This document shows, one piece after another, positions 1-7,310 of a DNA stretch of 23,819 bases. Every line of letters starts with the position of its first letter. The stretch's first letter is position 1. The translations under genes and the position numbers were made by a program. Under the pieces are notes generated by a model. The model saw only the letters and a list, made by a program, of their open reading frames with translations. It was not told the DNA's origin and searched no databases. The stretch covers positions 1 through 23,819 of the forward strand of contig CALEYY010000108.1 in assembly GCA_937928295.1 (NCBI GenBank), written 5' to 3'. The stretch comes from an uncultured Moraxellaceae bacterium. Lineage in GTDB: Bacteria > Pseudomonadota > Gammaproteobacteria > Pseudomonadales > Moraxellaceae.

Positions 1-670
1 GGTCTTCGACGATACCGGTCCAGGCGAAGACGCGCCGGGCACGGGTGGCGGTGATGGCCATGGGCGTCGGGTCGAACAGGGCCAGCTGGGTCAATTGTCC
101 ATAGACGCCGAAGTCGCCGGCGCCGGGCCGCGCGCCCAGCAGGAAGGCGTGATCGCGCAGATGCGCCTCCATGGCAGCCAGCGACGGCTCTGCCGAGCGC
201 GGCGGCGTATCGCGGCCATCGAGGAAAGCATGCACATAGACTTGCTGCGCGCCCTGCGCCACGGCGGCATCGACCATGGCATGCAGATGATCTTCGTGAG
301 AGTGCACACCACCCGCCGACAGCAAGCCGAGAATATGCACGGCCTTGCCCGCCGCAACGGCCTTGGCAACCGCACCAGCAATGGCCGGATTCGAGGCAAA
401 CTCACCGTCACGAATGGCCTTGGTGATGCGCGTGAAGTCCTGGTAAACAACACGGCCGGCACCCAGATTCATGTGGCCGACTTCGGAGTTGCCCATCTGT
501 CCATCCGGCAAGCCAACATCCTCCCCGGAGCCTGAGATCAAGCCATTCGGGCACGACTGCAGCAAAGCCTGCCAATGAGGCATTTTCGCCGCGCGGATAG
601 CATTGGAGTCACTGCTCTCGCTATGGCCGAAGCCATCGAGAATAATCAGCAGATGAGGTTTGCGCGCCAC
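1..670 (-). CDS. gpmI: 2,3-bisphosphoglycerate-independent phosphoglycerate mutase, 5' part, joined to GST-like sequence (partial)
   Basis: The enzyme interconverts 3- and 2-phosphoglycerate in glycolysis, in the cytoplasm, using two Mn ions. The start is a GTG at 670, seven bases after a GGGAG ribosome site; no better in-frame ATG is present. Residues 1-~165 are typical of the family: ILDGFG with metal ligand D12, QMGNSEVGH with catalytic S62, [11 protein letters not shown], and [12 protein letters not shown] with R153-D154. The usual continuation (the GRYYAMDRD region) is absent. From about residue 168 to the window edge the same frame reads like the C-terminal domain of a glutathione S-transferase family protein ([14 protein letters not shown], then FDPTP). 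The reading frame is open across the join. Position beside the window edge makes an assembly chimera the simplest reading; a real rearrangement or fusion is possible. The upstream 722-1024 gene ends 51 bases away on the same strand and may be cotranscribed. Confidence 0.85.
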   Translation of the reverse strand, partial: MARKPHLLIILDGFGHSESSDSNAIRAAKMPHWQALLQSCPNGLISGSGEDVGLPDGQMGNSEVGHMNLGAGRVVYQDFTRITKAIRDGEFASNPAIAGAVAKAVAAGKAVHILGLLSAGGVHSHEDHLHAMVDAAVAQGAQQVYVHAFLDGRDTPPRSAEPSLAAMEAHLRDHAFLLGARPGAGDFGVYGQLTQLALFDPTPMAITATRARRVFAWTGIVED

Positions 671-721
671 GGCAGGGCTCCCGAAAACAAAGACGGAAAT
701 GAATAACAGGTGCGCAGTTTA

Positions 722-1024
722 TCAGGACTTCTTGCCGATATTCTTTTGCGCCGCAATCTGATCTTCGAGTGTTTCAATCAAGCCGGACGCCAGCTCGCCA
801 ATTTCCTGATTAACTCGGCGAATGGCACTGTAAACCGTGCCGATGGTCTCGGCATGCGCCTCACGCAAACCGGCAGTCTTGTCGTCCAGCAGCCCGCGCT
901 TTTCCAGCGCATCCAGCGGCATGGCGGCGATGGTTTGATGAATCTGCTCGACGGTGGTGGCGCCTTTGTCCACGGCTTCCTGAATCAGATCTTTCAATGC
1001 TTCGATTCGGGTCAAAAACGACAT
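722..1024 (-). CDS. Conserved hypothetical small helical protein (100 aa)
   Basis: A 100-residue protein with no signal peptide and no membrane segment, so probably cytoplasmic. The start ATG at 1024 follows an AGGGAG ribosome site with about 8 bases spacing. The sequence looks all-helical: charged/aliphatic alternation in MSFLTRIEALKDLIQEAVDK, then TTVEQIHQTIAAMPLDALEK, and a C-terminal helix ending in a lysine-rich tail. The 'VDKG-T-VEQIHQ-IA-P' pattern recalls small uncharacterised proteins of Pseudomonas and Acinetobacter, from memory only, and the amphipathic helices are vaguely phasin-like. I assign no function. It lies 51 bases upstream of gpmI on the same strand and shares the AT-rich 1025-1237 region with the divergent TetR regulator. 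Confidence 0.8.
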   Translation of the reverse strand: MSFLTRIEALKDLIQEAVDKGATTVEQIHQTIAAMPLDALEKRGLLDDKTAGLREAHAETIGTVYSAIRRVNQEIGELASGLIETLEDQIAAQKNIGKKS

Positions 1025-1137
1025 GATGGTGACTCCCTGATGACTTGAATTTTGACTCTACCGCGTTTGCTTATTCAACACAGCGATGGAGTGACGAATT
1101 GCCGATTGTCATATTTTAAATCAGCTAATGCAAAATA

Positions 1138-1155
1138 AAGGTACAATTGTTCACT
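1138..1155. promoter_or_regulatory. Candidate FabR/DesT-type operator
   Basis: An imperfect 18-bp palindrome, AAGGTACAATTGTTCACT, with a perfect ACAATTGT core, lies in an AT-rich stretch 83 bases before the TetR-family start. Its reverse complement begins AGTGAAC and continues through TTGT, as does the Pseudomonas DesT operator as I remember it (about 12 of 18 positions agree). Autoregulation of the adjacent fabR-like gene, or control of the divergent 722-1024 gene, is inference. Confidence 0.4.
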
Positions 1156-1180
1156 TATATGACACCGCTCATCCAGTGGC

Positions 1181-1210
1181 TTCGGAGCGGTCTTGCACTG
1201 GTGCTAGAAT
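1181..1210 (+). promoter_or_regulatory. Weak candidate sigma-70 promoter for the fabR-like gene
   Basis: TAGAAT at 1205-1210 is a reasonable -10 box (5 of 6 to TATAAT). The best-spaced upstream hexamer, TTCGGA at 1181-1186 with an 18-bp spacer, is a poor -35 box. The start codon follows 27 bases after the -10 box. Confidence 0.3.
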
Positions 1211-1237
1211 GCACCCACGCATTTTGGACGATAGCCG

Positions 1238-1867
1238 ATGGCTTTACGCGAAGAAAAAAAACTGCAAACCCGCCATGCGCTGATCGAAGCAGCGCTCACG
1301 CTTATGCACGAGGGAGTCGGTTTTTCTGGGCTGAGTTTGCGTGAAGTAGCGCGTCAGGCCGGTCTGGTGCCTACCGGGTTTTACCGCCACTTTCCTGACA
1401 TGGAAGCGCTGGGCCTGAACATCGCCGCCGAATCCTGTCAGACATTGCGCCAGATGATGCGTGAGGTGCGCGTTCGCGCCCAAGGCGGGGCAGCCGTGAA
1501 CGAATCCGTGCGCACACTGGTTGCCTTTATTCGCGAACAGCCGCTGTATTTCGAGTTTCTGGCGCGCGAACGCGCCGGCGGCCCACCCTCGGTGCGCCAA
1601 GCCATTCACGCTGAAATCAGGCATTTTGTCGCAGAGTTGTCGGATGACTTGCAGAAGTGGCCGGCGTTTCACCGCTTTCCGGTGGAGGATCTGGCCATGC
1701 TCGCCGACCTCGTGGTGAACACGGTGATTCACCTAGCTCTCGATCTGCTGGCCATGCTGCAAGACGAAGAAGATGAAGAGGTGTTGATCAACCGCACCAC
1801 CAAGCAGCTGCGGCTGATCATGCTCGGGGCACTGAACTGGCACCCCGAAAAAGCAATAGCCTCGTAA
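1238..1867 (+). CDS. fabR: TetR-family fatty-acid regulator, FabR/DesT type
   Basis: A 209-residue transcription regulator. Residues ~10-60 form the TetR helix-turn-helix; the stretch SLREVARQAGLVPTGFYRHF matches the FabR recognition helices closely (E. coli has [20 protein letters not shown]). The remainder, including LRQMMREVRVRAQGG and the FLARERAGG segment, follows the FabR ligand/dimer domain. FabR and DesT bind acyl-CoA or acyl-ACP and repress genes for unsaturated fatty acid synthesis (fabA, fabB or desaturases) according to membrane lipid state. No such target gene is in this window, so choosing between FabR and DesT roles is not possible. The ATG at 1238 has only a weak GGAC ribosome site. 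The gene converges on dsbA with a 4-base gap. Confidence 0.88.
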   Translation: MALREEKKLQTRHALIEAALTLMHEGVGFSGLSLREVARQAGLVPTGFYRHFPDMEALGLNIAAESCQTLRQMMREVRVRAQGGAAVNESVRTLVAFIREQPLYFEFLARERAGGPPSVRQAIHAEIRHFVAELSDDLQKWPAFHRFPVEDLAMLADLVVNTVIHLALDLLAMLQDEEDEEVLINRTTKQLRLIMLGALNWHPEKAIAS

Positions 1868-1871
1868 ACGC

Positions 1872-2480
1872 TTACTTGGCCGAGCGCTCGCGCTCGATCA
1901 GTGCTTTGACTACCTCAACCACACGACCAGAATCGCCACTGACCAGGTACTTGCCGTTCACGACCATGGCCGGCACGCCGCTGAGCTGGTAGCGAATCGC
2001 CAGATTGCGCGATTGGGCAATGCGCGCACTGACCGCAAACGACTGGTACAGGCCATTGAAGTTCTGCGCCTTGACACCGAAGCGACCATAGAAAGCCGCC
2101 AGACTGGCCTGATCGAAGAGCCGCTCCTTACGCACTTGGATGGCATCAAACAAGGCCGCATGGCTGGCCTCAAGCACGCCCGATGCCTCAGCAACATAGT
2201 AGCCGCGCGCATTGGCTTCCCAGATCGGGTTGAGTGCGGCCGGAATGCGAGTGAACTTCACATTGGCCGGCTTGGTCTTCAGCCAAGTCGCCACATAGGG
2301 CTCCAGCGAATAGCAGTGCGGGCAGCCATACCAGAAAAACTCGGCAACCTCGATCTGACCCTTGGCCGGGGCCACCGTCGGATTGGCCAGCACGGTGTAG
2401 TCCTTGCCTTCCACCAGCGTCAAGGCCGACGCCAGAGTCGGCAATAACGACAGGAATGCCACGAGAAACCATTTCTTCAT
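1872..2480 (-). CDS. dsbA: Thiol:disulfide interchange protein DsbA
   Basis: A periplasmic oxidoreductase that introduces disulfide bonds into exported proteins and is reoxidised by the membrane protein DsbB. The 202-residue product begins with a signal peptide (MKKWFLVAFLSLLPTLASA, cleavage near residue 19). The thioredoxin fold carries the DsbA active site C53-P-H-C56 within FFWYGCPHC and the cis-proline at P170 (SGVPAMVV), with the helical insertion between. Start chosen at 2480 because AGGA lies upstream with suitable spacing and the signal peptide begins there. It is monocistronic: it converges on fabR, and the terminator of the cytochrome operon lies upstream. A cytochrome c4/c5 neighbourhood fits the Pseudomonas arrangement. 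Confidence 0.95.
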   Translation of the reverse strand: MKKWFLVAFLSLLPTLASALTLVEGKDYTVLANPTVAPAKGQIEVAEFFWYGCPHCYSLEPYVATWLKTKPANVKFTRIPAALNPIWEANARGYYVAEASGVLEASHAALFDAIQVRKERLFDQASLAAFYGRFGVKAQNFNGLYQSFAVSARIAQSRNLAIRYQLSGVPAMVVNGKYLVSGDSGRVVEVVKALIERERSAK

Positions 2481-2574
2481 TTTTTTATCCTTTCACACGG
2501 TGGAGAACTGAGGTTTTAACGCATGAGCATCCTGACGGATGACGCAAGCCTCGGATTGGGGAATCAGGTCACAG
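2481..2574 (-). promoter_or_regulatory. dsbA upstream region
   Basis: About 95 bases between the cytochrome terminator and the dsbA start. It holds the dsbA ribosome site (AGGA, 7 bases before ATG) and an AT-rich TTAAAA that could be part of a -10 box, but I see no well-spaced -35 partner. A small inverted repeat, CATCC-TGAC-GGATG, lies around 2529-2542. Confidence 0.3.
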
Positions 2575-2596
2575 AAAAAACCCCGCCGAAGCGGGG
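2575..2596 (-). terminator. Rho-independent terminator of the cytochrome c5-c4 operon
   Basis: Read on the minus strand: a perfect stem CCCCGC / GCGGGG closing a TTCG tetraloop, followed by six T residues. It begins about 20 bases after the cytochrome c4 stop codon. UUCG-capped GC stems with a U tract are classic intrinsic terminators. Confidence 0.93.
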
Positions 2597-2615
2597 CAAT
2601 TTCATAACATCAGAC

Positions 2616-3272
2616 TTAACGCAGACCTTGGATATACGAGGCCAGTGCGTCGATATCCTTGTCGGACAGCTTGGCCGCAATCATCTGCATCGGCCCCAGC
2701 TCGCCCGGCTTGGCGCCATCGTTGCCACGCTTCATGTCGGTGTTGTCGTCACGGCCGGCGGCACGGAAAGCGGTGAGCTGAGCCTTGGTGTAATCAGCAT
2801 GCTGACCGCCAATGCGTGGGAAGGCCGCGTAGGTATTGCCGCGACCGGCCGGGCCATGACAACCGGAGCAGGGAGCCAGGCCAACAACCTTGTTGCCGCC
2901 ACGGAAGAGCTTCTCGCCACGCGCCACGAGATCCGGCTTGGCAGCACCACCAGCCAGCTTCTGCTCGGACATGTAGACCGCGACATCGGCCATGTCCTGA
3001 TCGCTCAGGGCCGTGGCAATGCCCAGCATCAGAGCATTGCTGCGACGCTGGGCCTTGAAGTCCTGCAGCTGCTTATAGATGTACTTGGCGTTCTGACCGG
3101 CAAGCTTGGGGAAGGTCGGGGCGGCACTGTTGCCATCCGCACCATGGCAAGCAGCGCAAACGGCGGCCTTGCCTTGACCTGCAGCGGCATCGCCCTTGGG
3201 CATGATAACGGCTGCGTGGGCTACCGAAGCAGCGCTGAACGACAGTACAACAGTGGCGAGAAACTTCTTCAT
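2616..3272 (-). CDS. Dihaem cytochrome c4
   Basis: A periplasmic, usually membrane-associated electron carrier that passes electrons between the bc1 complex and terminal oxidases. The 218-residue precursor has a signal peptide (MKKFLATVVLSFSAASVAHA) and two cytochrome c domains, with haem sites C39-A-A-C42-H43 and C135-S-G-C138-H139. The duplicated pattern (FPKLAGQ.....YKQLQDFK, then FPRIGGQ.....KAQLTAFR) is the c4 hallmark. A longer reading from TTG at 3290 is possible, but the signal peptide fixes ATG 3272, with GGAAC upstream. It is the second gene of a two-gene operon, 20 bases after the cytochrome c5 stop, and ends in a strong terminator. Confidence 0.95.
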   Translation of the reverse strand: MKKFLATVVLSFSAASVAHAAVIMPKGDAAAGQGKAAVCAACHGADGNSAAPTFPKLAGQNAKYIYKQLQDFKAQRRSNALMLGIATALSDQDMADVAVYMSEQKLAGGAAKPDLVARGEKLFRGGNKVVGLAPCSGCHGPAGRGNTYAAFPRIGGQHADYTKAQLTAFRAAGRDDNTDMKRGNDGAKPGELGPMQMIAAKLSDKDIDALASYIQGLR

Positions 3273-3292
3273 GAGAGCTGTTCCGATCAAAC

Positions 3293-3583
3293 TTACTTGG
3301 ACATGAACTTGATGAGCGCCTTGTATTCGGCATCGGTGCAGTCATTGCACAGACCCTTGGGCGGCATCATCTTGTAACCGTTTTTCACATGGGCCAACAG
3401 GGTGGCATCGCCTTGCTTCAAGCGAGGAGCCCAAGCGGCCTTGTCACCTTTTTTCGGCGCGGCCATCACGCCGGCATTATGGCAATTGGCACAGGCCTGC
3501 GCATAACGCTGCTCGGTTGATGCTGCATGAGCAGCGGTAGCCGCGCCAAACAACACACACAACATCAGCAAAAACTTCTTCAT
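3293..3583 (-). CDS. Cytochrome c5-type monohaem cytochrome
   Basis: A 96-residue periplasmic electron-transfer protein with signal peptide MKKFLLMLCVLFGAATAAHA. Haem is attached at C31-A-N-C34-H35. The distal methionine is in GYKMMPP (M72 or M73), and C79-N-D-C82 reproduces the extra cysteine pair (a disulfide) typical of the cytochrome c5 family. The start at 3583 has GGAG six bases upstream; the open frame continues to 3682 but that extension would bury the signal peptide. It leads the c5-c4 operon. The pair lies between dsbA and engB, the order I recall from Pseudomonas. Confidence 0.93.
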   Translation of the reverse strand: MKKFLLMLCVLFGAATAAHAASTEQRYAQACANCHNAGVMAAPKKGDKAAWAPRLKQGDATLLAHVKNGYKMMPPKGLCNDCTDAEYKALIKFMSK

Positions 3584-3731
3584 GACTCGCTCCGCATGGG
3601 TGCAACGGTGGCAGCTAAAGCAGCTCAGACACTGCAATTGAGGTGCAAAGAGTTCATCCCGGCAGTATAACGCAGTGCCCATACAGGGTGTAGCCCTATA
3701 AACTATCCGCTTTTACGGCTGAGCGCGAACC
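3584..3731. promoter_or_regulatory. Divergent promoter region between cytochrome c5 and engB
   Basis: On the minus strand TATACT (3664-3669) is a good -10 box for the cytochrome operon, with a weak -35 TACACC at 3687-3692 and a 17-bp spacer; the untranslated leader would be about 75 bases. On the plus strand TATAAA (3697-3702) is a possible -10 box for engB, 30 bases before its ATG, without a recognisable -35 box. I see no clear FNR/Anr site. Confidence 0.45.
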
Positions 3732-4400
3732 ATGACGGACGCTGAACATATTCTGGGCAAGCTGGCTCAGGCGAAATTTCAGATCAGCGCACCCACGCTG
3801 GCTCTGTGCCCGCCCAATGTCGGCCATGAAGTCGCTTTTGCCGGCCGTTCCAATGCCGGCAAATCGAGTGCGATTAACTGCCTGACGCGTCAGCGTCAGC
3901 TCGCCCGCGCGTCGAAAACGCCAGGCCGCACCCAGCTCATCAACTTCTTCGAGCTCGATGAAGAGCGCCGTCTGGTGGATTTGCCGGGCTATGGCTATGC
4001 CAAGGTGCCGGAGAAAATGAAGCTGGAATGGCAGCGCCATCTCAGTCATTACCTGCGTGAGCGCCTGTGTTTGCGGGGGTTGATCCTGTTGATGGATGTG
4101 CGTCATCCGCTCATGGAGTTTGACCGTCACATGCTGACCTGGGCTCAGGAGCGACCGCTGCCGGTGCATATCCTGCTGACCAAGGCCGACAAATTTAATC
4201 GCGGCCCGGCCATGAATGCGTTGCAGGAAGTTCGGCGCGGACTGACGGCCTTGGGCTTCGATGCCAGCATTCAGCTGTTTTCGTCGGTCAGCCGTTTAGG
4301 CATTGATGAAGCCGCGCTGCAGCTGGCCGACTGGCTGGACATGCCGCTGCCCTCCGACGAACCGCAGCCGGAAGGCGACGAAATCGTCACGGAAAGCTGA
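3732..4400 (+). CDS. engB: Ribosome-biogenesis GTP-binding protein EngB (YihA/YsxC)
   Basis: An essential small TRAFAC GTPase that assists assembly of the 50S ribosomal subunit. The 222-residue protein has G1 GRSNAGKSS (residues 38-46), the switch I threonine in KTPGRTQ, G3 DLPGYG, G4 TKAD and a SSVSRLG G5-like loop, all in order. The acidic tail after residue ~205 ([11 protein letters not shown]) is an extension with no recognisable motif. The ATG at 3732 lacks a strong ribosome site, but the N-terminus aligns with the family here. It converges on polA, leaving 22 bases between the stop codons. Confidence 0.95.
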   Translation: MTDAEHILGKLAQAKFQISAPTLALCPPNVGHEVAFAGRSNAGKSSAINCLTRQRQLARASKTPGRTQLINFFELDEERRLVDLPGYGYAKVPEKMKLEWQRHLSHYLRERLCLRGLILLMDVRHPLMEFDRHMLTWAQERPLPVHILLTKADKFNRGPAMNALQEVRRGLTALGFDASIQLFSSVSRLGIDEAALQLADWLDMPLPSDEPQPEGDEIVTES

Positions 4401-4405
4401 TCACG

Positions 4406-4417
4406 GGCGCCGGCGCC
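4406..4417. repeat. 12-bp perfect palindrome between converging engB and polA
   Basis: GGCGCCGGCGCC fills most of the 22-base gap between the engB and polA stop codons. It has no U tract, so an intrinsic terminator is doubtful; in RNA it could only form a very small hairpin. Function unknown. Confidence 0.4.
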
Positions 4418-4422
4418 ATGAA

Positions 4423-7209
4423 TTAGTGCGCCTCGTCCCAGTTATTGCCCACGCCAATCTGTACTTCCAGCGGCACAGCAAGATCACCGGCGGCTGGCAT
4501 CTCGCGATGCAAAAGCGCTGTGACCTTGGCGACCTGACTCTCGCGCACTTCCAGCACCAGTTCGTCGTGTACCTGCATGATGAGCTTGGCATCACAGTTT
4601 TCTTTCGCCAGCGCCGCCTGCACGCGCAGCATCGCACGCTTGACGATATCCGCCGCCGTGCCCTGCATAGGCGCGTTGATGGCAGCGCGTTCGGAGGCCT
4701 GGCGTAGCACGGCCTTGCTGGAGCGGATGTCTTTCAGCATCAGGCGACGACCATAGAGCGTTTCCACATAGCCGAGCCGGGCGGCCTGCTCCCGCGTGCG
4801 CTCCATGTAATCGTGCACGCCGGGGTAACGCGCGAAATAGCGACCGATGTAATCCTGCGCTTCGCCGCGCGAAATGTTGAGCTGACGCGCCAAACCAAAG
4901 GCCGACATGCCGTAGATCAGGCCGAAGTTTACGGCTTTCGCGGCACGACGCTGATCGTTGGTGACCTCGCTGACCGCAATACCGAGCACTTCGGCGGCGG
5001 TGGCGCGATGCACATCCTCGCCATTGCGAAAGGCACGCAGCAAGCCTTCGTCGCCAGACAGGTGCGCCATGATGCGCAACTCGATCTGCGAGTAGTCGGC
5101 GGCCATCAGCACATAGCCAGGGCTGGCGACAAAGGCCTGACGGATGCGACGGCCTTCCTCGGTGCGAATGGGGATGTTCTGCAGGTTGGGATCTGTCGAT
5201 GACAGTCGGCCCGTCGAAGCCACGGCCTGGTGGTATGAGGTGTGCACACGGCCAGTGCTGGGCTGGATCATCTCCGGCAGCTTGTCGGTGTAGGTCGATT
5301 TCAGCTTGGACAGGCTGCGATGCTCCAGCAACACACGCGGCAGCTCGTGGTCGAGCTGCTCCAGCACATCTTCGGCGGTGGAATACTGGCCGGTGGCGGT
5401 TTTCTTGCCGCCGGGGATGCCCAGCTTCTCGAACAGGATCAGCCCGAGCTGTTTCGGTGAGCCGAGATTGAATTCTTCACCGGCGATCTCGTAAGCCTGC
5501 TGCTCCAGCCAGTGCAGGCGCGAGGCCAGAGTCAGTGATTGCAGCTTCAGCGGTACGGGGTCGATGCGGGTACCGAAGCGCTCCATCTGCTGCAACACGC
5601 GCTGCGTCGGCAGCTCCAGCTCGCGCAGCAGCGTGTTCAGCGCGGGAATCTTGGCCAGCTCGGTCGCCAGCAGACTCGCTAGTTGCAGGGTGAGGTCGGC
5701 ATCTTCGCCGGCATAAGGCGCGGCCTGCTCGATACTGATCTGATCAAAGGTGACCTGCTTCACGCCCTTGCCGGCGATGGCCTCGAAGCTGATCGAGTCG
5801 CGGCCGAGATAGTATTTAGTGAGATCGCCGAGGTTGTGTCGGGTCGCGGTGGCATCCAGCACATAGGACGCCAGCATGGTGTCGAAAACCACGCCCTGCA
5901 GGTCGATGCCGTGATTGGCCAGCACATGCATGTCGTACTTGGCGTGCTGCATGAGCTTGCCCGGTTTGGCGGCTTCAAGCAGCGGCCTCAAGGCCTGCAG
6001 CACATGCTCGCGGGACAGCTGGGCAGGCGCATCGGCATAGCTGTGTGCCACCGGCACATACCAGGCCTGACCGGGCTTGACGGCAAACGACAGGCCCACG
6101 ATCTGCGCCTGCATGTAGTCGAGACTGGTGGTTTCAGTGTCGAAGGCAAAGTTTTCGACGGCGCTCAAGGCGGCGATCAGCTCGGCCAGCTGGGCGTCTG
6201 TGCTGACCACGAGGGTCGTGGTTTCAGCCATCGGCAGAGCGGTCGGCTTTTCAGCGACGGGATCGGCGCTGGCGGTGCTGGTCAAGGCAAAGGCTGGGGC
6301 TCCTGCGTCGCGCTGTGACCAGCTCGAAGCGCCCGGAGCCGCCGTACCCATGGGCGATGCCGCCAGCTCATTGGCCCAGTTTCTAAACTCCAGCGCTTCG
6401 TAAAGCTCGCGCAAGGCCGCAGTATCCGGTGCCGACAAGGCCAGCTGATCGGGCGTGACCGTGAGCGCGACATCGCACTTGATGGTGACCAGCTTGCGCG
6501 TCATTTCCAGCAGGCCGATGTTGGCGCGGAAGTTCTCGCCGACCTTGCCCTTGATCTCGCCCGCGCGCGCTTCCAGCTGCGCCAGCGTGTCGAACTCAGC
6601 CAGCCATTTCACCGCCGTCTTGGGGCCCACGCCGGGGATGCCGGGGATGCCGTCCGAGCTGTCACCCACGAGCATGAGGTAGTCGATGATCTGATCCGGG
6701 CGCACGCCGAACTTGTTTAATACGCCGGCCTCATCCATGACCACGCTGGTCATGGTGTTGACCAAGGTGATCTGGCTGTTGACCAGCTGCGCGATGTCCT
6801 TGTCGCCGGTAGACACCAGCACTGGCCAGCCGGCCGCCGCGCCCTGCTGCGCCAGCGTGCCGATGACATCGTCGGCCTCGACGCCGGGCTCGCAGATAAG
6901 CGGCAGGCCGAGCGCCTTCACCAGCGCATGCAGCGGCGCGATCTGCGCGCGCATGTCATCGGGCATGGGCGGGCGGTGCGCCTTGTATTCGGGAAAGATG
7001 TCATCGCGAAAAGTCTTGCCGGGCGCGTCGAAAATGACCGCGACATGGCTGGGGTGCACTTGCTTGAGCAAGCTGCGCAGCATGTTCACTACGCCCTTGA
7101 TGGCGCCGGTGGGCTGGCCGGTGCGCGTCATCAGCGGCGGCAAGGCGTGATAGGCGCGATACAGGTAGGAGGAACCATCAACAAGGACCAACGGGGCGCG
7201 CGCGCTCAT
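4423..7209 (-). CDS. polA: DNA polymerase I
   Basis: Replaces RNA primers at Okazaki junctions and fills repair gaps. The 928 residues equal the E. coli length and all three activities look intact. The N-terminal 5'-3' exonuclease shows LVDGSSYLYRAYHAL, DRDDIFPEYK-like acidic clusters, VEADDVIG and GDSSDGIPGIPGVGPKTA. The 3'-5' proofreading domain keeps FAFDTETTSLD, KYDMHVL and the EDADLTLQL aspartates. The polymerase domain has motif A AADYSQIELRIMAHLSGD, the O-helix RRAAKAVNFGLIYGMS and motif C MQVHDELVLEV. A low-complexity linker lies near residues 285-320. The ATG at 7209 lacks a strong ribosome site. It diverges from zur. Confidence 0.97.
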   Translation of the reverse strand: MSARAPLVLVDGSSYLYRAYHALPPLMTRTGQPTGAIKGVVNMLRSLLKQVHPSHVAVIFDAPGKTFRDDIFPEYKAHRPPMPDDMRAQIAPLHALVKALGLPLICEPGVEADDVIGTLAQQGAAAGWPVLVSTGDKDIAQLVNSQITLVNTMTSVVMDEAGVLNKFGVRPDQIIDYLMLVGDSSDGIPGIPGVGPKTAVKWLAEFDTLAQLEARAGEIKGKVGENFRANIGLLEMTRKLVTIKCDVALTVTPDQLALSAPDTAALRELYEALEFRNWANELAASPMGTAAPGASSWSQRDAGAPAFALTSTASADPVAEKPTALPMAETTTLVVSTDAQLAELIAALSAVENFAFDTETTSLDYMQAQIVGLSFAVKPGQAWYVPVAHSYADAPAQLSREHVLQALRPLLEAAKPGKLMQHAKYDMHVLANHGIDLQGVVFDTMLASYVLDATATRHNLGDLTKYYLGRDSISFEAIAGKGVKQVTFDQISIEQAAPYAGEDADLTLQLASLLATELAKIPALNTLLRELELPTQRVLQQMERFGTRIDPVPLKLQSLTLASRLHWLEQQAYEIAGEEFNLGSPKQLGLILFEKLGIPGGKKTATGQYSTAEDVLEQLDHELPRVLLEHRSLSKLKSTYTDKLPEMIQPSTGRVHTSYHQAVASTGRLSSTDPNLQNIPIRTEEGRRIRQAFVASPGYVLMAADYSQIELRIMAHLSGDEGLLRAFRNGEDVHRATAAEVLGIAVSEVTNDQRRAAKAVNFGLIYGMSAFGLARQLNISRGEAQDYIGRYFARYPGVHDYMERTREQAARLGYVETLYGRRLMLKDIRSSKAVLRQASERAAINAPMQGTAADIVKRAMLRVQAALAKENCDAKLIMQVHDELVLEVRESQVAKVTALLHREMPAAGDLAVPLEVQIGVGNNWDEAH

Positions 7210-7310
7210 GCGAAATGCTCAAAGCCGTGAAATTCAATCGTTATGTTACACTGTTGCAATCCATTTTCGGTGGCCTGCCTGCGCAGTCCGCCACGCATTT
7301 CCAGGTCGCC
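7210..7310. promoter_or_regulatory. Divergent polA/zur control region with candidate Zur box
   Basis: This 101-base gap is the only control region for both polA and the zinc operon. GTTATGTTACACT at 7240-7252 matches about 8 of 12 fixed positions of the gammaproteobacterial Zur half-palindrome core GTTATA-N-TATAAC. On the minus strand TTGCAA (7254-7259) and TTGAAT (7232-7237), 16 bp apart, form a plausible polA promoter that the box would overlap. Both calls rest on pattern matching by eye. Confidence 0.4.

Noticed and set aside
2523..3377. A 284-codon plus-strand frame opposite cytochrome c4
   Set aside because: The opposite strand encodes a complete dihaem cytochrome with signal peptide; this frame also contains the terminator.
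3584..3682. N-terminal extension of cytochrome c5 containing a second apparent haem motif (CFSCH)
   Set aside because: It would place the signal peptide inside the protein, and the promoter -10 box lies within it. The CxxCH match is chance.
7215..7310. Upstream start for zur giving 32 more residues
   Set aside because: It begins 5 bases from the polA start and would use up the whole divergent control region; the extra residues do not resemble Zur.
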